From positions 1 through 12,335 of the forward strand of contig CALFSV010000184.1 in the NCBI GenBank assembly GCA_937916485.1: 12,335 bases of DNA. The letters are read 5' to 3'. Shown here piece after piece: positions 6,301-12,335 of the stretch; position 1 is the first letter of the stretch; every line of letters starts with the position of its first letter. Below the pieces are notes generated by a model. That model was not told where the DNA came from. It made no database searches and was given only the letters and a program-made list of their open reading frames with translations. The DNA is from an uncultured Paracoccaceae bacterium (lineage in GTDB: Bacteria > Pseudomonadota > Alphaproteobacteria > Rhodobacterales > Rhodobacteraceae). A program made the translations under genes and the position numbers.

Positions 6301-6909
6301 TTGGCCGAAACTGAGGACAAATTCGGACTGGAAAGACCTCGCTTGGCGCAACCTGCATCAACCTCACAAACTATTCCGCTTGGTGTTGTCGTACGGCGAA
6401 CCCCTGGTGTGACGCGTTGGGCAAAGTTTGCTTGGCTCGTGTCTGATGTGTTGCCTGGTGCAGCGCCCGCCGATTGGAAAGTTCTGCGCACCGAAGGCGA
6501 TGTTACCGAATTTCATGCCGCAACCTTACCGCTGACGTTGTATGTGCCGGACGCAGAAGCCTACGCTCATGAACTTCAGGCGCGCACGCCATCTGTCTAT
6601 GTCGTTCTGCGCCCGAGCCCGCAAAGCCATGAAATCCCCTGGACCGTCGCCTTGGTCACTTCGTCCCCTTATGAGGCGCAGGATTATTGCGATTCAGCCG
6701 AAGAACTCGTCGAGAAGATACCGATGTCTGACGGGTTGCTCGCTTGGGTTCAGGCGTTTGTGGAGTCCCATTACGAAGAAGAGGCGTTTGTGAAACGCCG
6801 CCGCAAAAATGCACGCGTTGATCAGGCTGAAGACGGCATCGGTGATGCGCGCATTCGCCAAACCAGTGATGTCTACCGCGCACCGCGCCGTAAGGCGGTG
6901 ATCAATTGA
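6301..6909 (+). CDS. DUF3305 domain protein, FDH operon
   Basis: This is a 202-residue soluble protein of the DUF3305 family, found almost only in formate dehydrogenase operons beside DUF3306 and a TorD-like chaperone; its molecular role is unknown. The family core starts at about residue 24 (TIPLGVVVRRTPGVTRWAKF) and runs through PGAAPADWK, PSVYVVLRP, SPYEAQDYCDSAEELVEKI and EEAFVKRRRK, to the conserved end DGIGDARIRQTSDVYRAP. The only plausible start is TTG at 6301, since the frame is closed by TGA at 6286-6288. GGCAAG lies right against it, so initiation may be weak. The stop TGA overlaps the TTG start of DUF3306. It is the first gene of the rightward operon. Confidence 0.85.
   Translation: MAETEDKFGLERPRLAQPASTSQTIPLGVVVRRTPGVTRWAKFAWLVSDVLPGAAPADWKVLRTEGDVTEFHAATLPLTLYVPDAEAYAHELQARTPSVYVVLRPSPQSHEIPWTVALVTSSPYEAQDYCDSAEELVEKIPMSDGLLAWVQAFVESHYEEEAFVKRRRKNARVDQAEDGIGDARIRQTSDVYRAPRRKAVIN
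6892..6898 (+). promoter_or_regulatory. Ribosome binding site for the TTG start of DUF3306
   Basis: AAGGCGG lies 7 bases before the TTG at 6906, inside the last codons of DUF3305. It is the main reason to accept this rare start codon, which overlaps the DUF3305 stop. Confidence 0.5.
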
Positions 6910-7508
6910 CTACGCCGACGTACTCATGGTCGAACCGCCGCGCCGCAGTCGCCGCTGAAACGCAAGCAGAGGCGCGTGCCGTTGAAGAGGCCGAGATTGC
7001 ACAGCAGCAGGCCGAACTTGAGTCAAAAACGGACGCGGATGTCCTCGAAGAGCTGGGGCTACCGGATCCTGACAGTCTAAAAATGGGGGATGACTTCAAG
7101 GCCTTCATGTCCAAGGCCGTGCCCGAACGCCTGCGCAAACGGGCTTTGCGTAAGTTGTGGCGCAGCAACCCCGTGCTGGCCTGCGTTGACGGGCTGAACG
7201 ATTATGACGACGATTATTTGACCGGTAGCACCGGGAATGGTCCGATAAAGACGGGCTATCAGGTTGGCAAAGGAATGCTTGCGCATTTGCTTGAGGTCGA
7301 GCGTCAGAAAGATGCAAAGACACCCGGCGTCGCAACGACAGAAATTTACGCAAACGATGAAGACACGGATGACGTCGTGCCGGTCGAAGATGCAGACGTT
7401 GTTGAGGCCGCCCCCGAACATGCGGACCCCGAACCTGCGGACCATAGCGAAATAGAAGCGCCTGCGCCGCGCCGGATGCAGTTTCAATTCAAGGATGAGA
7501 TCGCATGA
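6906..7508 (+). CDS. DUF3306 domain protein, FDH operon
   Basis: This is a 200-residue acidic protein of the DUF3306 family, a partner of DUF3305 in formate dehydrogenase operons. The N-terminus has the family-like YSWSNRRAA. It is followed by an Ala/Glu/Gln-rich helix (about 12-40, possible coiled coil), then the core ADVLEELGLPDPDSLKMGDDFKAF with AVPERLRKRALRKLWRSNPV and DGLNDYDDDYL (about 44-105). A disordered acidic stretch (about 150-186) precedes a short conserved end RRMQFQFKDE. No metal site, signal peptide or membrane helix is visible. Start is TTG at 6906, overlapping the DUF3305 stop; its own TGA overlaps the ATG of the TorD-like gene. The role is unknown; it may act as an adaptor in assembly of the enzyme. 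Confidence 0.85.
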   Translation: MTTPTYSWSNRRAAVAAETQAEARAVEEAEIAQQQAELESKTDADVLEELGLPDPDSLKMGDDFKAFMSKAVPERLRKRALRKLWRSNPVLACVDGLNDYDDDYLTGSTGNGPIKTGYQVGKGMLAHLLEVERQKDAKTPGVATTEIYANDEDTDDVVPVEDADVVEAAPEHADPEPADHSEIEAPAPRRMQFQFKDEIA

Positions 7509-8113
7509 ACGTCGCAACGCAGATGCCAGAGGTCGAAGCCGAGGACCGCCTGCGCGCCGATCTTTACAATTATCTTGGGCTGATGCTGTCTGGCCCCCCC
7601 GATCAGATGTTGCTTGACCAGTCTGCGGCATTGTCGGGCGATGACACGCCGCTTGGTACCGCCATTCGTGGACTTACGCGCGTGGCCAAAGTGTCAAAAT
7701 CAAAGACCGTCCGGTCCGAGTTTAATGCGCTATTTATCGGGTTGGGCAGAGGTGAGTTGTTGCCATATGCCAGCTACTACCTGACTGGTTTTCTCAATGA
7801 AAAGCCTTTGGCGAACTTGCGGGCCACCATGGCAAACTTTGGCATGACCCGCGCGGACGACGTTTTTGAACCCGAAGACAACATCGCATCCCTTATGGAA
7901 ATGATGGCGGGCATGATCGTTGGCCGTTTTGGTCGGGTCGCGACGGTGAGTGAACAGAACAGTTTTTTTAACGCCCACATCGGTACGTGGGCATCGCACT
8001 ACTTTGACGACCTGCAGGCCGCCAAATCATCTGTGCTTTATGCATCTGTGGGCGCGGTTGGGGCCGCATTTATGGATATTGAGCGCGAAGCTTTTCGCAT
8101 GACTGCAAACTAA
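7505..8113 (+). CDS. TorD-family molybdoenzyme chaperone
   Basis: This is a 202-residue, mainly helical cytoplasmic protein of the TorD/DmsD family of redox-enzyme maturation chaperones, which hold the apo-catalytic subunit and its Tat signal until the cofactor is inserted. Family marks are RADLYNYLGLMLSGPP (18-32), EFNALFIGLGRGELLPYASYYLTG (72-95) and the E-P-E-D-N (122-126) block, corresponding to the E-P-x-D-H motif with Asn in place of His. The expected client is the alpha subunit, and possibly the small Tat protein encoded next. The start ATG overlaps the DUF3306 stop (ATGA), with AAGGATGAG upstream. Confidence 0.88.
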   Translation: MNVATQMPEVEAEDRLRADLYNYLGLMLSGPPDQMLLDQSAALSGDDTPLGTAIRGLTRVAKVSKSKTVRSEFNALFIGLGRGELLPYASYYLTGFLNEKPLANLRATMANFGMTRADDVFEPEDNIASLMEMMAGMIVGRFGRVATVSEQNSFFNAHIGTWASHYFDDLQAAKSSVLYASVGAVGAAFMDIEREAFRMTAN

Positions 8114-8128
8114 ATGGTTTGCACAACC

Positions 8129-8144
8129 GGCGGGGATGCCCGCC
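8129..8144 (+). other. GC-rich hairpin between torD-like and the Tat-protein gene
   Basis: GGCGGG (8129-8134) and CCCGCC (8139-8144) form a perfect six-pair stem with a GATG loop, 24 bases ahead of the next start codon. There is no T-run after it, so it is more likely an mRNA processing or stability element than a terminator. Confidence 0.45.
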
Positions 8145-8168
8145 ACATCAAGGAAAGGGAGACATCCC

Positions 8169-8360
8169 ATGAGCGACAAAAAAGAAGGCGTTAGCCGCCG
8201 GGACTTTCTTAAATTTGCAGGCACCGCAGCTCCGGCTGTTGCGGTTGCAGTGACGGCTGGAACAGCTGCTCAAGCGGAGGCCGCGCCGGCCGATCTGACC
8301 TCAGAGACGATGCAAGACACAGCTCACACACGGGCCTATCTCGAAAGCACACGCTTCTAG
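8169..8360 (+). CDS. Small twin-arginine formate dehydrogenase accessory protein
   Basis: This is a 63-residue protein that is mostly a Tat signal: S9-R10-R11-D-F-L-K, then a hydrophobic Ala/Val-rich core (17-34) and an Ala-rich cleavage region (AQAEA). It belongs to the formate-dehydrogenase-region TAT-target family (FdhX-like), found directly upstream of FDH alpha genes. The mature part is only about 25 residues (ADLTSETMQDTAHTRAYLESTRF). The ATG at 8169 has AAGGGAGA about 7 bases upstream; an in-frame ATG at 8136 lies within the hairpin and lacks such a site. Its role is not known; a structural subunit or an export helper are both possible. Confidence 0.85.
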   Translation: MSDKKEGVSRRDFLKFAGTAAPAVAVAVTAGTAAQAEAAPADLTSETMQDTAHTRAYLESTRF

Positions 8361-8383
8361 TCCGTAATGACGTCAAGAATTCG

Positions 8384-8397
8384 CCGGCCCGTGCCGG
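8384..8397 (+). other. GC-rich hairpin just before the FDH alpha gene
   Basis: CCGGC (8384-8388) and GCCGG (8393-8397) form a five-pair stem with a four-base loop, ending 16 bases before the alpha subunit ATG and directly before its GGGAGGA binding site. There is no T-run. It could affect ribosome access or mRNA decay. Confidence 0.4.
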
Positions 8398-8413
8398 AAC
8401 AGGGAGGAAGACC

Positions 8414-11299
8414 ATGCTAAGAAGAAAGACCAACGGATACACCCGTCGATCAGGCCGATCGCCGGTTATCGTTAACAATGGCAAGCAAACAATCGACCGT
8501 CGCAGCTTTTTGCGTGGGTCCGGACTTGCGATTGGCGGACTGACAGCGATTGCAGCCACCGGAGGGTCGGTCACACAAGCGACAGCCCAGACCGCTGCAA
8601 CGCGCGCCGTGGAAACGATCAAATCAGTTTGTACCCACTGTTCAGTCGGTTGTTCGGTTATCGCCGAAGTCGACAACGGTGTTTGGACGGGTCAAGAACC
8701 TGCATGGGACAGCCCGTTCAACCTTGGTGCTCACTGTGCCAAAGGATCAGCCGTCCGTGAGCACGCACACGGCGAGCGTCGCCTGAAGTACCCGATGAAA
8801 AAAGAAAACGGCGAATGGGTCCGTATCAGCTGGGAGCAGGCAATCGACGAGATCGGCGACGGTATGTCGAAGATCCGCGAAGAAAGCGGGCCAGATTCCG
8901 TGTACTGGCTGGGTTCCGCTAAGCATAACAACGAACAGGCCTACCTGTTCCGCAAATTTGCTGCCTATTGGGGCACCAATAACGTCGACCACCAGGCGCG
9001 GATTTGTCATTCGACCACGGTTGCCGGTGTTGCCAACACATGGGGCTACGGCGCCATGACGAACAGCTACAACGACATTCACAATTCCAAGGCGATCTTC
9101 CTAATCGGCGGCAACCCAGCAGAGGCACACCCCGTGTCGCTGCTGCACATGCTGAAGGCCAAGGAACAAAACAACGCGCCCTTGATCGTATGTGACCCGC
9201 GTTTCACACGCACCGCCGCACACGCGGATGAATATGTGCGTTTCCGTCCCGGTTCCGATGTGGCGCTGGTTTGGGGTATCCTTTGGCATATCTTCGAAAA
9301 CAGCTGGGAAGATAAAGAATTCATTCGTACCCGTGTTTGGGGAATGGAGCAGATTAAGGAAGAAGTAGCACGTTGGACGCCTGACGAAGTCGAGCGCGTA
9401 ACAGGCACGCCTGGATCCCAGCTTGAGCGCGTTGCGCGTACGCTGGCTAACAACCGCCCCGGCACCGTAATCTGGTGTATGGGTGGCACGCAGCACACCA
9501 ACGGCAACAATAACACACGCGCATATTGCGTGCTACAATTGGCGCTTGGCAACATGGGCACCGCCGGTGGCGGCACCAACATCTTCCGCGGCCACGACAA
9601 CGTGCAGGGCGCAACGGATCTTGGCGTTCTCGCTGATACGCTGCCGGGCTACTACGGCCTGTCTGCTGGATCATGGGCACACTGGGCCCGTGTTTGGGAA
9701 GAAGACCTCGACTATCTTAAAGGTCGCTTCAGCCCTGAAACCGTTGGCGACACGCCAATGATGAACCTGACCGGTATTCCCGTAAGTCGTTGGATTGATG
9801 GCGTTCTTGAAGATGCCGCAGACATCGACCAGCCGGACAATACCCGTGCGATGGTTCTTTGGGGCCACGCGCCGAACAGCCAAACCCGTCAGAAAGAAAT
9901 GAAGACGGCGATGGAAAAGCTCGACATGCTTGTCGTAGTAGATCCATATCCAACGGTTTCTGCAGTCCTGCATGACCGCACCGATGGTGTTTATCTGCTG
10001 CCCGCGTGTACGCAGTTTGAAACCCGCGGTTCTGTGACTGCGTCAAACCGTTCGCTTCAGTGGCGTGACAAGGTTGTCGACCCGATCTTTGAATCCAAGA
10101 CGGATCACTGGATCATGGCGCGGTTCGCAGAAAAGTTCGGTTTCCACGACGAAATCTTCCGCAACATCGGAATGGACGAAGGCGATGAGCCGAACATCGA
10201 GGACATCACCCGCGAATTTAACCGCGGCATGTGGACCATCGGCTACACGGGTCAAAGCCCTGAGCGGATCAAGATGCACATGGCCAACCAGCACACCTTT
10301 GATCGCACATCCTTGCGCGCGATTGGTGGGCCAGCTGACGGCGATACCTACGGGATGCCTTGGCCGTGTTGGGGCACCCCAGAGATGAACCACCCGGGCA
10401 CTGCCAATCTGTACGATATGTCGCTGCCGGTTGCCGAAGGTGGCCTGACATTCCGTGCTCGTTTTGGTGTGGAACGTGATGGCGACAATCTGTTGGCCGA
10501 GGGTGTGTTTAACCCCGGGTCCGAGATTGAGGACGGTTATCCCGAATTCACCATGCAGATGCTGATGGATCTTGGATGGGACGGTGATTTGACCGCCGAC
10601 GAAGCTGCTGCAATCGAAGCAGTGGCCGGTCCGAACACCAACTGGAAGACCGACCTTTCGGGCGGTATCCAACGTGTCGCGATCAAACATGGTTGTGCAC
10701 CATTCGGGAACGCCAAGGCGCGGGCCGTTGTCTGGACATTCCCAGACCCTGTCCCAATCCACCGCGAACCGCTGTATTCCAACCGTCGGGATCTGGTGGC
10801 TGATTATCCAACCTACGAGGATAAGAAGTTCTGGCGCGTGCCGACAATGTACGCGTCCATTCAGGAACAGGATTTCTCAACCGAATATCCGATCATCCTG
10901 ACATCGGGTCGTCTTGTGGAATACGAAGGCGGCGGGGACGAGTCGCGCTCTAACCCTTGGCTTGCGGAATTGCAGCAGGACATGTTTGTCGAAATCAATA
11001 CACGCGACGCCAACAACCTTGGTGTGCGTGACGGCGAACAAGTCTGGGTCGAAGGCCCCGAGGGCGGCAAAGTCAAAGTCATGGCAATGGTCACCGAAAG
11101 AGTTGGTGAGGGCGTGGCGTTCATGCCGTTCCACTTTGGCGGCCACATGGAAGGCGTTGATTTGCGGGACAAATATCCCGAAGGTGCTGATCCCTACGTA
11201 TTGGGTGAATCCACAAACACGGCGCAAACCTACGGCTATGACAGCGTAACCCAGATGCAAGAGACCAAAGCGACTCTTTGCAAAATCTGGACAGCATAA
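8414..11299 (+). CDS. fdhA: Formate dehydrogenase catalytic (alpha) subunit
   Basis: This is a 961-residue molybdopterin oxidoreductase of the DMSO reductase superfamily that oxidises formate to CO2, binding a Mo or W bis-pterin cofactor. A Tat signal with an unusually long basic n-region carries D28-R-R-S-F-L-R34 and a hydrophobic stretch to about residue 58, so the enzyme is exported. The 4Fe-4S motif is C73-x2-C76-x3-C80-x27-C108, with K110 in the usual electron-relay place. The metal ligand is C198 in ARICHS, followed by H199, the FDH-type active-site pair; it is Cys and not selenocysteine. Further family blocks are GAMTNSYNDI, GGTQHTNGNNNTRA, GTAGGGTNIFRGHDNVQGATD and the C-terminal cofactor domain (LTSGRLVEYEGGG onward). 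No N-terminal ferredoxin extension is present, as in periplasmic FDHs. GGGAGGA precedes the ATG. Confidence 0.97.
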   Translation: MLRRKTNGYTRRSGRSPVIVNNGKQTIDRRSFLRGSGLAIGGLTAIAATGGSVTQATAQTAATRAVETIKSVCTHCSVGCSVIAEVDNGVWTGQEPAWDSPFNLGAHCAKGSAVREHAHGERRLKYPMKKENGEWVRISWEQAIDEIGDGMSKIREESGPDSVYWLGSAKHNNEQAYLFRKFAAYWGTNNVDHQARICHSTTVAGVANTWGYGAMTNSYNDIHNSKAIFLIGGNPAEAHPVSLLHMLKAKEQNNAPLIVCDPRFTRTAAHADEYVRFRPGSDVALVWGILWHIFENSWEDKEFIRTRVWGMEQIKEEVARWTPDEVERVTGTPGSQLERVARTLANNRPGTVIWCMGGTQHTNGNNNTRAYCVLQLALGNMGTAGGGTNIFRGHDNVQGATDLGVLADTLPGYYGLSAGSWAHWARVWEEDLDYLKGRFSPETVGDTPMMNLTGIPVSRWIDGVLEDAADIDQPDNTRAMVLWGHAPNSQTRQKEMKTAMEKLDMLVVVDPYPTVSAVLHDRTDGVYLLPACTQFETRGSVTASNRSLQWRDKVVDPIFESKTDHWIMARFAEKFGFHDEIFRNIGMDEGDEPNIEDITREFNRGMWTIGYTGQSPERIKMHMANQHTFDRTSLRAIGGPADGDTYGMPWPCWGTPEMNHPGTANLYDMSLPVAEGGLTFRARFGVERDGDNLLAEGVFNPGSEIEDGYPEFTMQMLMDLGWDGDLTADEAAAIEAVAGPNTNWKTDLSGGIQRVAIKHGCAPFGNAKARAVVWTFPDPVPIHREPLYSNRRDLVADYPTYEDKKFWRVPTMYASIQEQDFSTEYPIILTSGRLVEYEGGGDESRSNPWLAELQQDMFVEINTRDANNLGVRDGEQVWVEGPEGGKVKVMAMVTERVGEGVAFMPFHFGGHMEGVDLRDKYPEGADPYVLGESTNTAQTYGYDSVTQMQETKATLCKIWTA

Positions 11300-11312
11300 G
11301 GGAGATTGAGAG

Positions 11313-11909
11313 ATGGCAAGAGCAAAGTTTCTCGTAGACGCTGAACGCTGCATCGAATGCAACGCCTGCGTAACAGCATGTAAAAACGAACACGAAGTGC
11401 CGTGGGGCATCAACCGTCGCAAGGTCGTTACGATCAATGACGGCAAGCCCGGTGAACGGTCCATTTCGGTGGCGTGTATGCATTGTTCGGATGCGCCCTG
11501 TATGGCGGTCTGTCCAACAGACTGCTTCTACCAGACCGCTGACGGTGTGGTCCTGCATTCCAAGGATCTGTGCATTGGGTGTGGCTACTGTTTTTATGCG
11601 TGCCCGTTTGGCGCGCCACAGTACCCGCAAGCTGGCAACTTCGGATCACGCGGCAAAATGGACAAGTGTACCTTCTGCGCCGGTGGCCCAGAAGAAAACA
11701 ACTCCACAGCCGAGTTCGCCAAATATGGCCGCAACCGGATCGCAGAAGGCAAACTGCCAATCTGTGCTGAAATGTGTGCGACCAAGGCGTTGCTTGCCGG
11801 TGACGGCGACGTTGTGTCAGGCATCTACCGCGAACGCGTTGTGGCGCGCGGATTTGGGTCAGGCGCATGGGGCTGGGGCACGGCTTACGATCAAAAAACG
11901 AACCCATAA
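11313..11909 (+). CDS. fdh3B: Formate dehydrogenase FDH3-type iron-sulfur (beta) subunit
   Basis: This is a 198-residue electron-transfer subunit with four 4Fe-4S sites: C13-C16-C19-C23, C55-C58-C63-C67, C87-C90-C93-C97 and C119-C122 with C151-C155. One extra C71 is present. It passes electrons from the alpha subunit to the cytochrome b subunit. No signal peptide is present, so it should be carried across the membrane with the Tat-tagged alpha subunit. Unlike E. coli FdnH it ends shortly after the last cluster and has no C-terminal membrane helix, which is normal for the short FDH3-type beta subunits. GGGAGATTGAGAG precedes the ATG, 13 bases after the alpha stop. The next gene encodes the gamma subunit, 74 bases downstream. 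Confidence 0.95.
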   Translation: MARAKFLVDAERCIECNACVTACKNEHEVPWGINRRKVVTINDGKPGERSISVACMHCSDAPCMAVCPTDCFYQTADGVVLHSKDLCIGCGYCFYACPFGAPQYPQAGNFGSRGKMDKCTFCAGGPEENNSTAEFAKYGRNRIAEGKLPICAEMCATKALLAGDGDVVSGIYRERVVARGFGSGAWGWGTAYDQKTNP

Positions 11910-11928
11910 TGGATCACTAAATTGACTT

Positions 11929-11958
11929 GAAGGGCGGCCTTACATTGGGACGCCCTTC
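11929..11958 (+). other. Hairpin between the beta and gamma subunit genes
   Basis: GAAGGGCG (11929-11936) and CGCCCTTC (11951-11958) form a perfect eight-pair stem around a 14-base loop. Only TT then GATCC follows, so it is at best a weak terminator. It could lower gamma expression relative to alpha/beta or protect the upstream mRNA end. Confidence 0.5.
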
Positions 11959-11983
11959 TTGATCCGACAATTAGGATAGAAAA

Positions 11984-12335
11984 ATGCTTCGACTTTTTAG
12001 CTTGATTGCCCTCGTGTGGACCCTTGCGGTCCCTTCGTTGGCGCAAGAAGCCGATATCGACACACGCGCCGAAACCGGTGGCGCGACAACTCTTGAAGAC
12101 ATTATGCGTCGCCAAGAGGGCCTTGTTGTCGATGATGCTTATCGAAGCGATTTGACCGGCGATCCTGACGCCGCTGCCGCAACAACAGACCAGCTTGGAA
12201 CCCTAGGTGGTGCGTCTGACCCGGATCTGTGGCGCGCCCTGCGCTATAATTCTGCCGACATCACAACGCAGACCCGTGGCCCCGCAGTGACAACCTTGAT
12301 GCAAGACGGCGGCATGTCGTGGCTACTCTTTCGTG
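11984..12335 (+). CDS. Formate dehydrogenase cytochrome b (gamma) subunit, 5' part
   Basis: This is an open reading frame of 117 codons that continues past the window. It begins with a signal peptide (MLRLFSLIALVWTLAVPSLA, cleavage before QE). This is followed by a soluble, family-typical N-terminal region: ATTLEDIMRRQEGLVVDD, a Gly/Ala-rich section with QLGTLGGASDPDLWRALRY, and QDGGMSWLLFR. This extension precedes the four-helix cytochrome b561-like membrane domain in FDH3-type gamma subunits; the membrane part itself lies outside. The subunit anchors the enzyme and passes electrons to quinone. The start ATG follows TTAGGATAGAAAA. The upstream hairpin separates it from the beta gene. Confidence 0.85.
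   Translation, partial: MLRLFSLIALVWTLAVPSLAQEADIDTRAETGGATTLEDIMRRQEGLVVDDAYRSDLTGDPDAAAATTDQLGTLGGASDPDLWRALRYNSADITTQTRGPAVTTLMQDGGMSWLLFR

Noticed and set aside
8368..8375. TGACGTCA palindrome upstream of the alpha gene
   Set aside because: A single eight-base palindrome inside an operon, not repeated elsewhere in the intergenic regions; likely chance.
9005..9007. Possible selenocysteine codon in the FDH active site
   Set aside because: The codon is TGT, so the ligand is cysteine; no in-frame TGA occurs in the alpha gene.
10043..10762. 239-codon open frame antisense to the FDH alpha gene
   Set aside because: It lies fully within a strongly conserved enzyme gene and its translation shows no recognisable domain or start signal.
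11922..11950. TTGACT as a -35 box for a separate gamma-subunit promoter
   Set aside because: No acceptable -10 follows at 16-18 bases (TTGGGA at 17), and the region is occupied by a hairpin.
11929..11958. Intrinsic terminator after the beta gene
   Set aside because: The stem is good, but the loop is long and no T-run follows; the gamma gene starts 26 bases later, so full termination is unlikely.

Overview
The window looks like the chromosome of an alphaproteobacterium, most likely of the Rhodobacterales/Roseobacter group. This is judged from codon use, moderate GC, the recognisable families (DUF6494, DUF6505 and a DUF4444 biotin/lipoate ligase-like protein next to Mrp) and the formate dehydrogenase layout. 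No mobile element, CRISPR array, rRNA or tRNA was seen. All genes read as intact except for one questionable start at the left edge.

The right half (about 6301 to the end, + strand) is an operon for a membrane-associated, periplasm-facing, molybdenum- or tungsten-dependent formate dehydrogenase of the FDH3 type. Its order is DUF3305, DUF3306, a TorD-like chaperone, a 63-residue twin-arginine protein, the catalytic alpha subunit (Cys form, Tat signal), a four-cluster iron-sulfur beta subunit, and the start of the cytochrome b gamma subunit, which runs off the window. The first three genes are tightly coupled by stop/start overlaps. The later genes are separated by short gaps that carry GC-rich hairpins.

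A divergent intergenic region of about 240 bases (6061-6300) separates this operon from a leftward gene for a 649-residue polyferredoxin (four classical 4Fe-4S motifs plus extra cysteine pairs), a known companion of such FDH clusters. This intergenic region holds a palindrome and a pair of direct repeats that are good operator candidates.

The left half holds a leftward four-gene unit: DUF6494, Mrp/ApbC Fe-S carrier ATPase, degenerate biotin/lipoate ligase-like DUF4444 protein, and DUF6505. The last three are joined by ATGA overlaps. It is flanked on both sides by rightward genes for exported proteins that share a periplasmic binding-protein fold. One is a TupA-like tungstate-binding protein. 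The other is a small c-type cytochrome whose N-terminus looks like a decayed TupA domain.

Taken together the window reads as one formate-oxidation locus: tungstate (or molybdate) capture, Fe-S delivery, enzyme maturation, the enzyme itself and possible electron acceptors. The least described parts are the binding-protein/cytochrome fusion and the Mrp-linked DUF cluster. Their link to FDH is inferred from position only.
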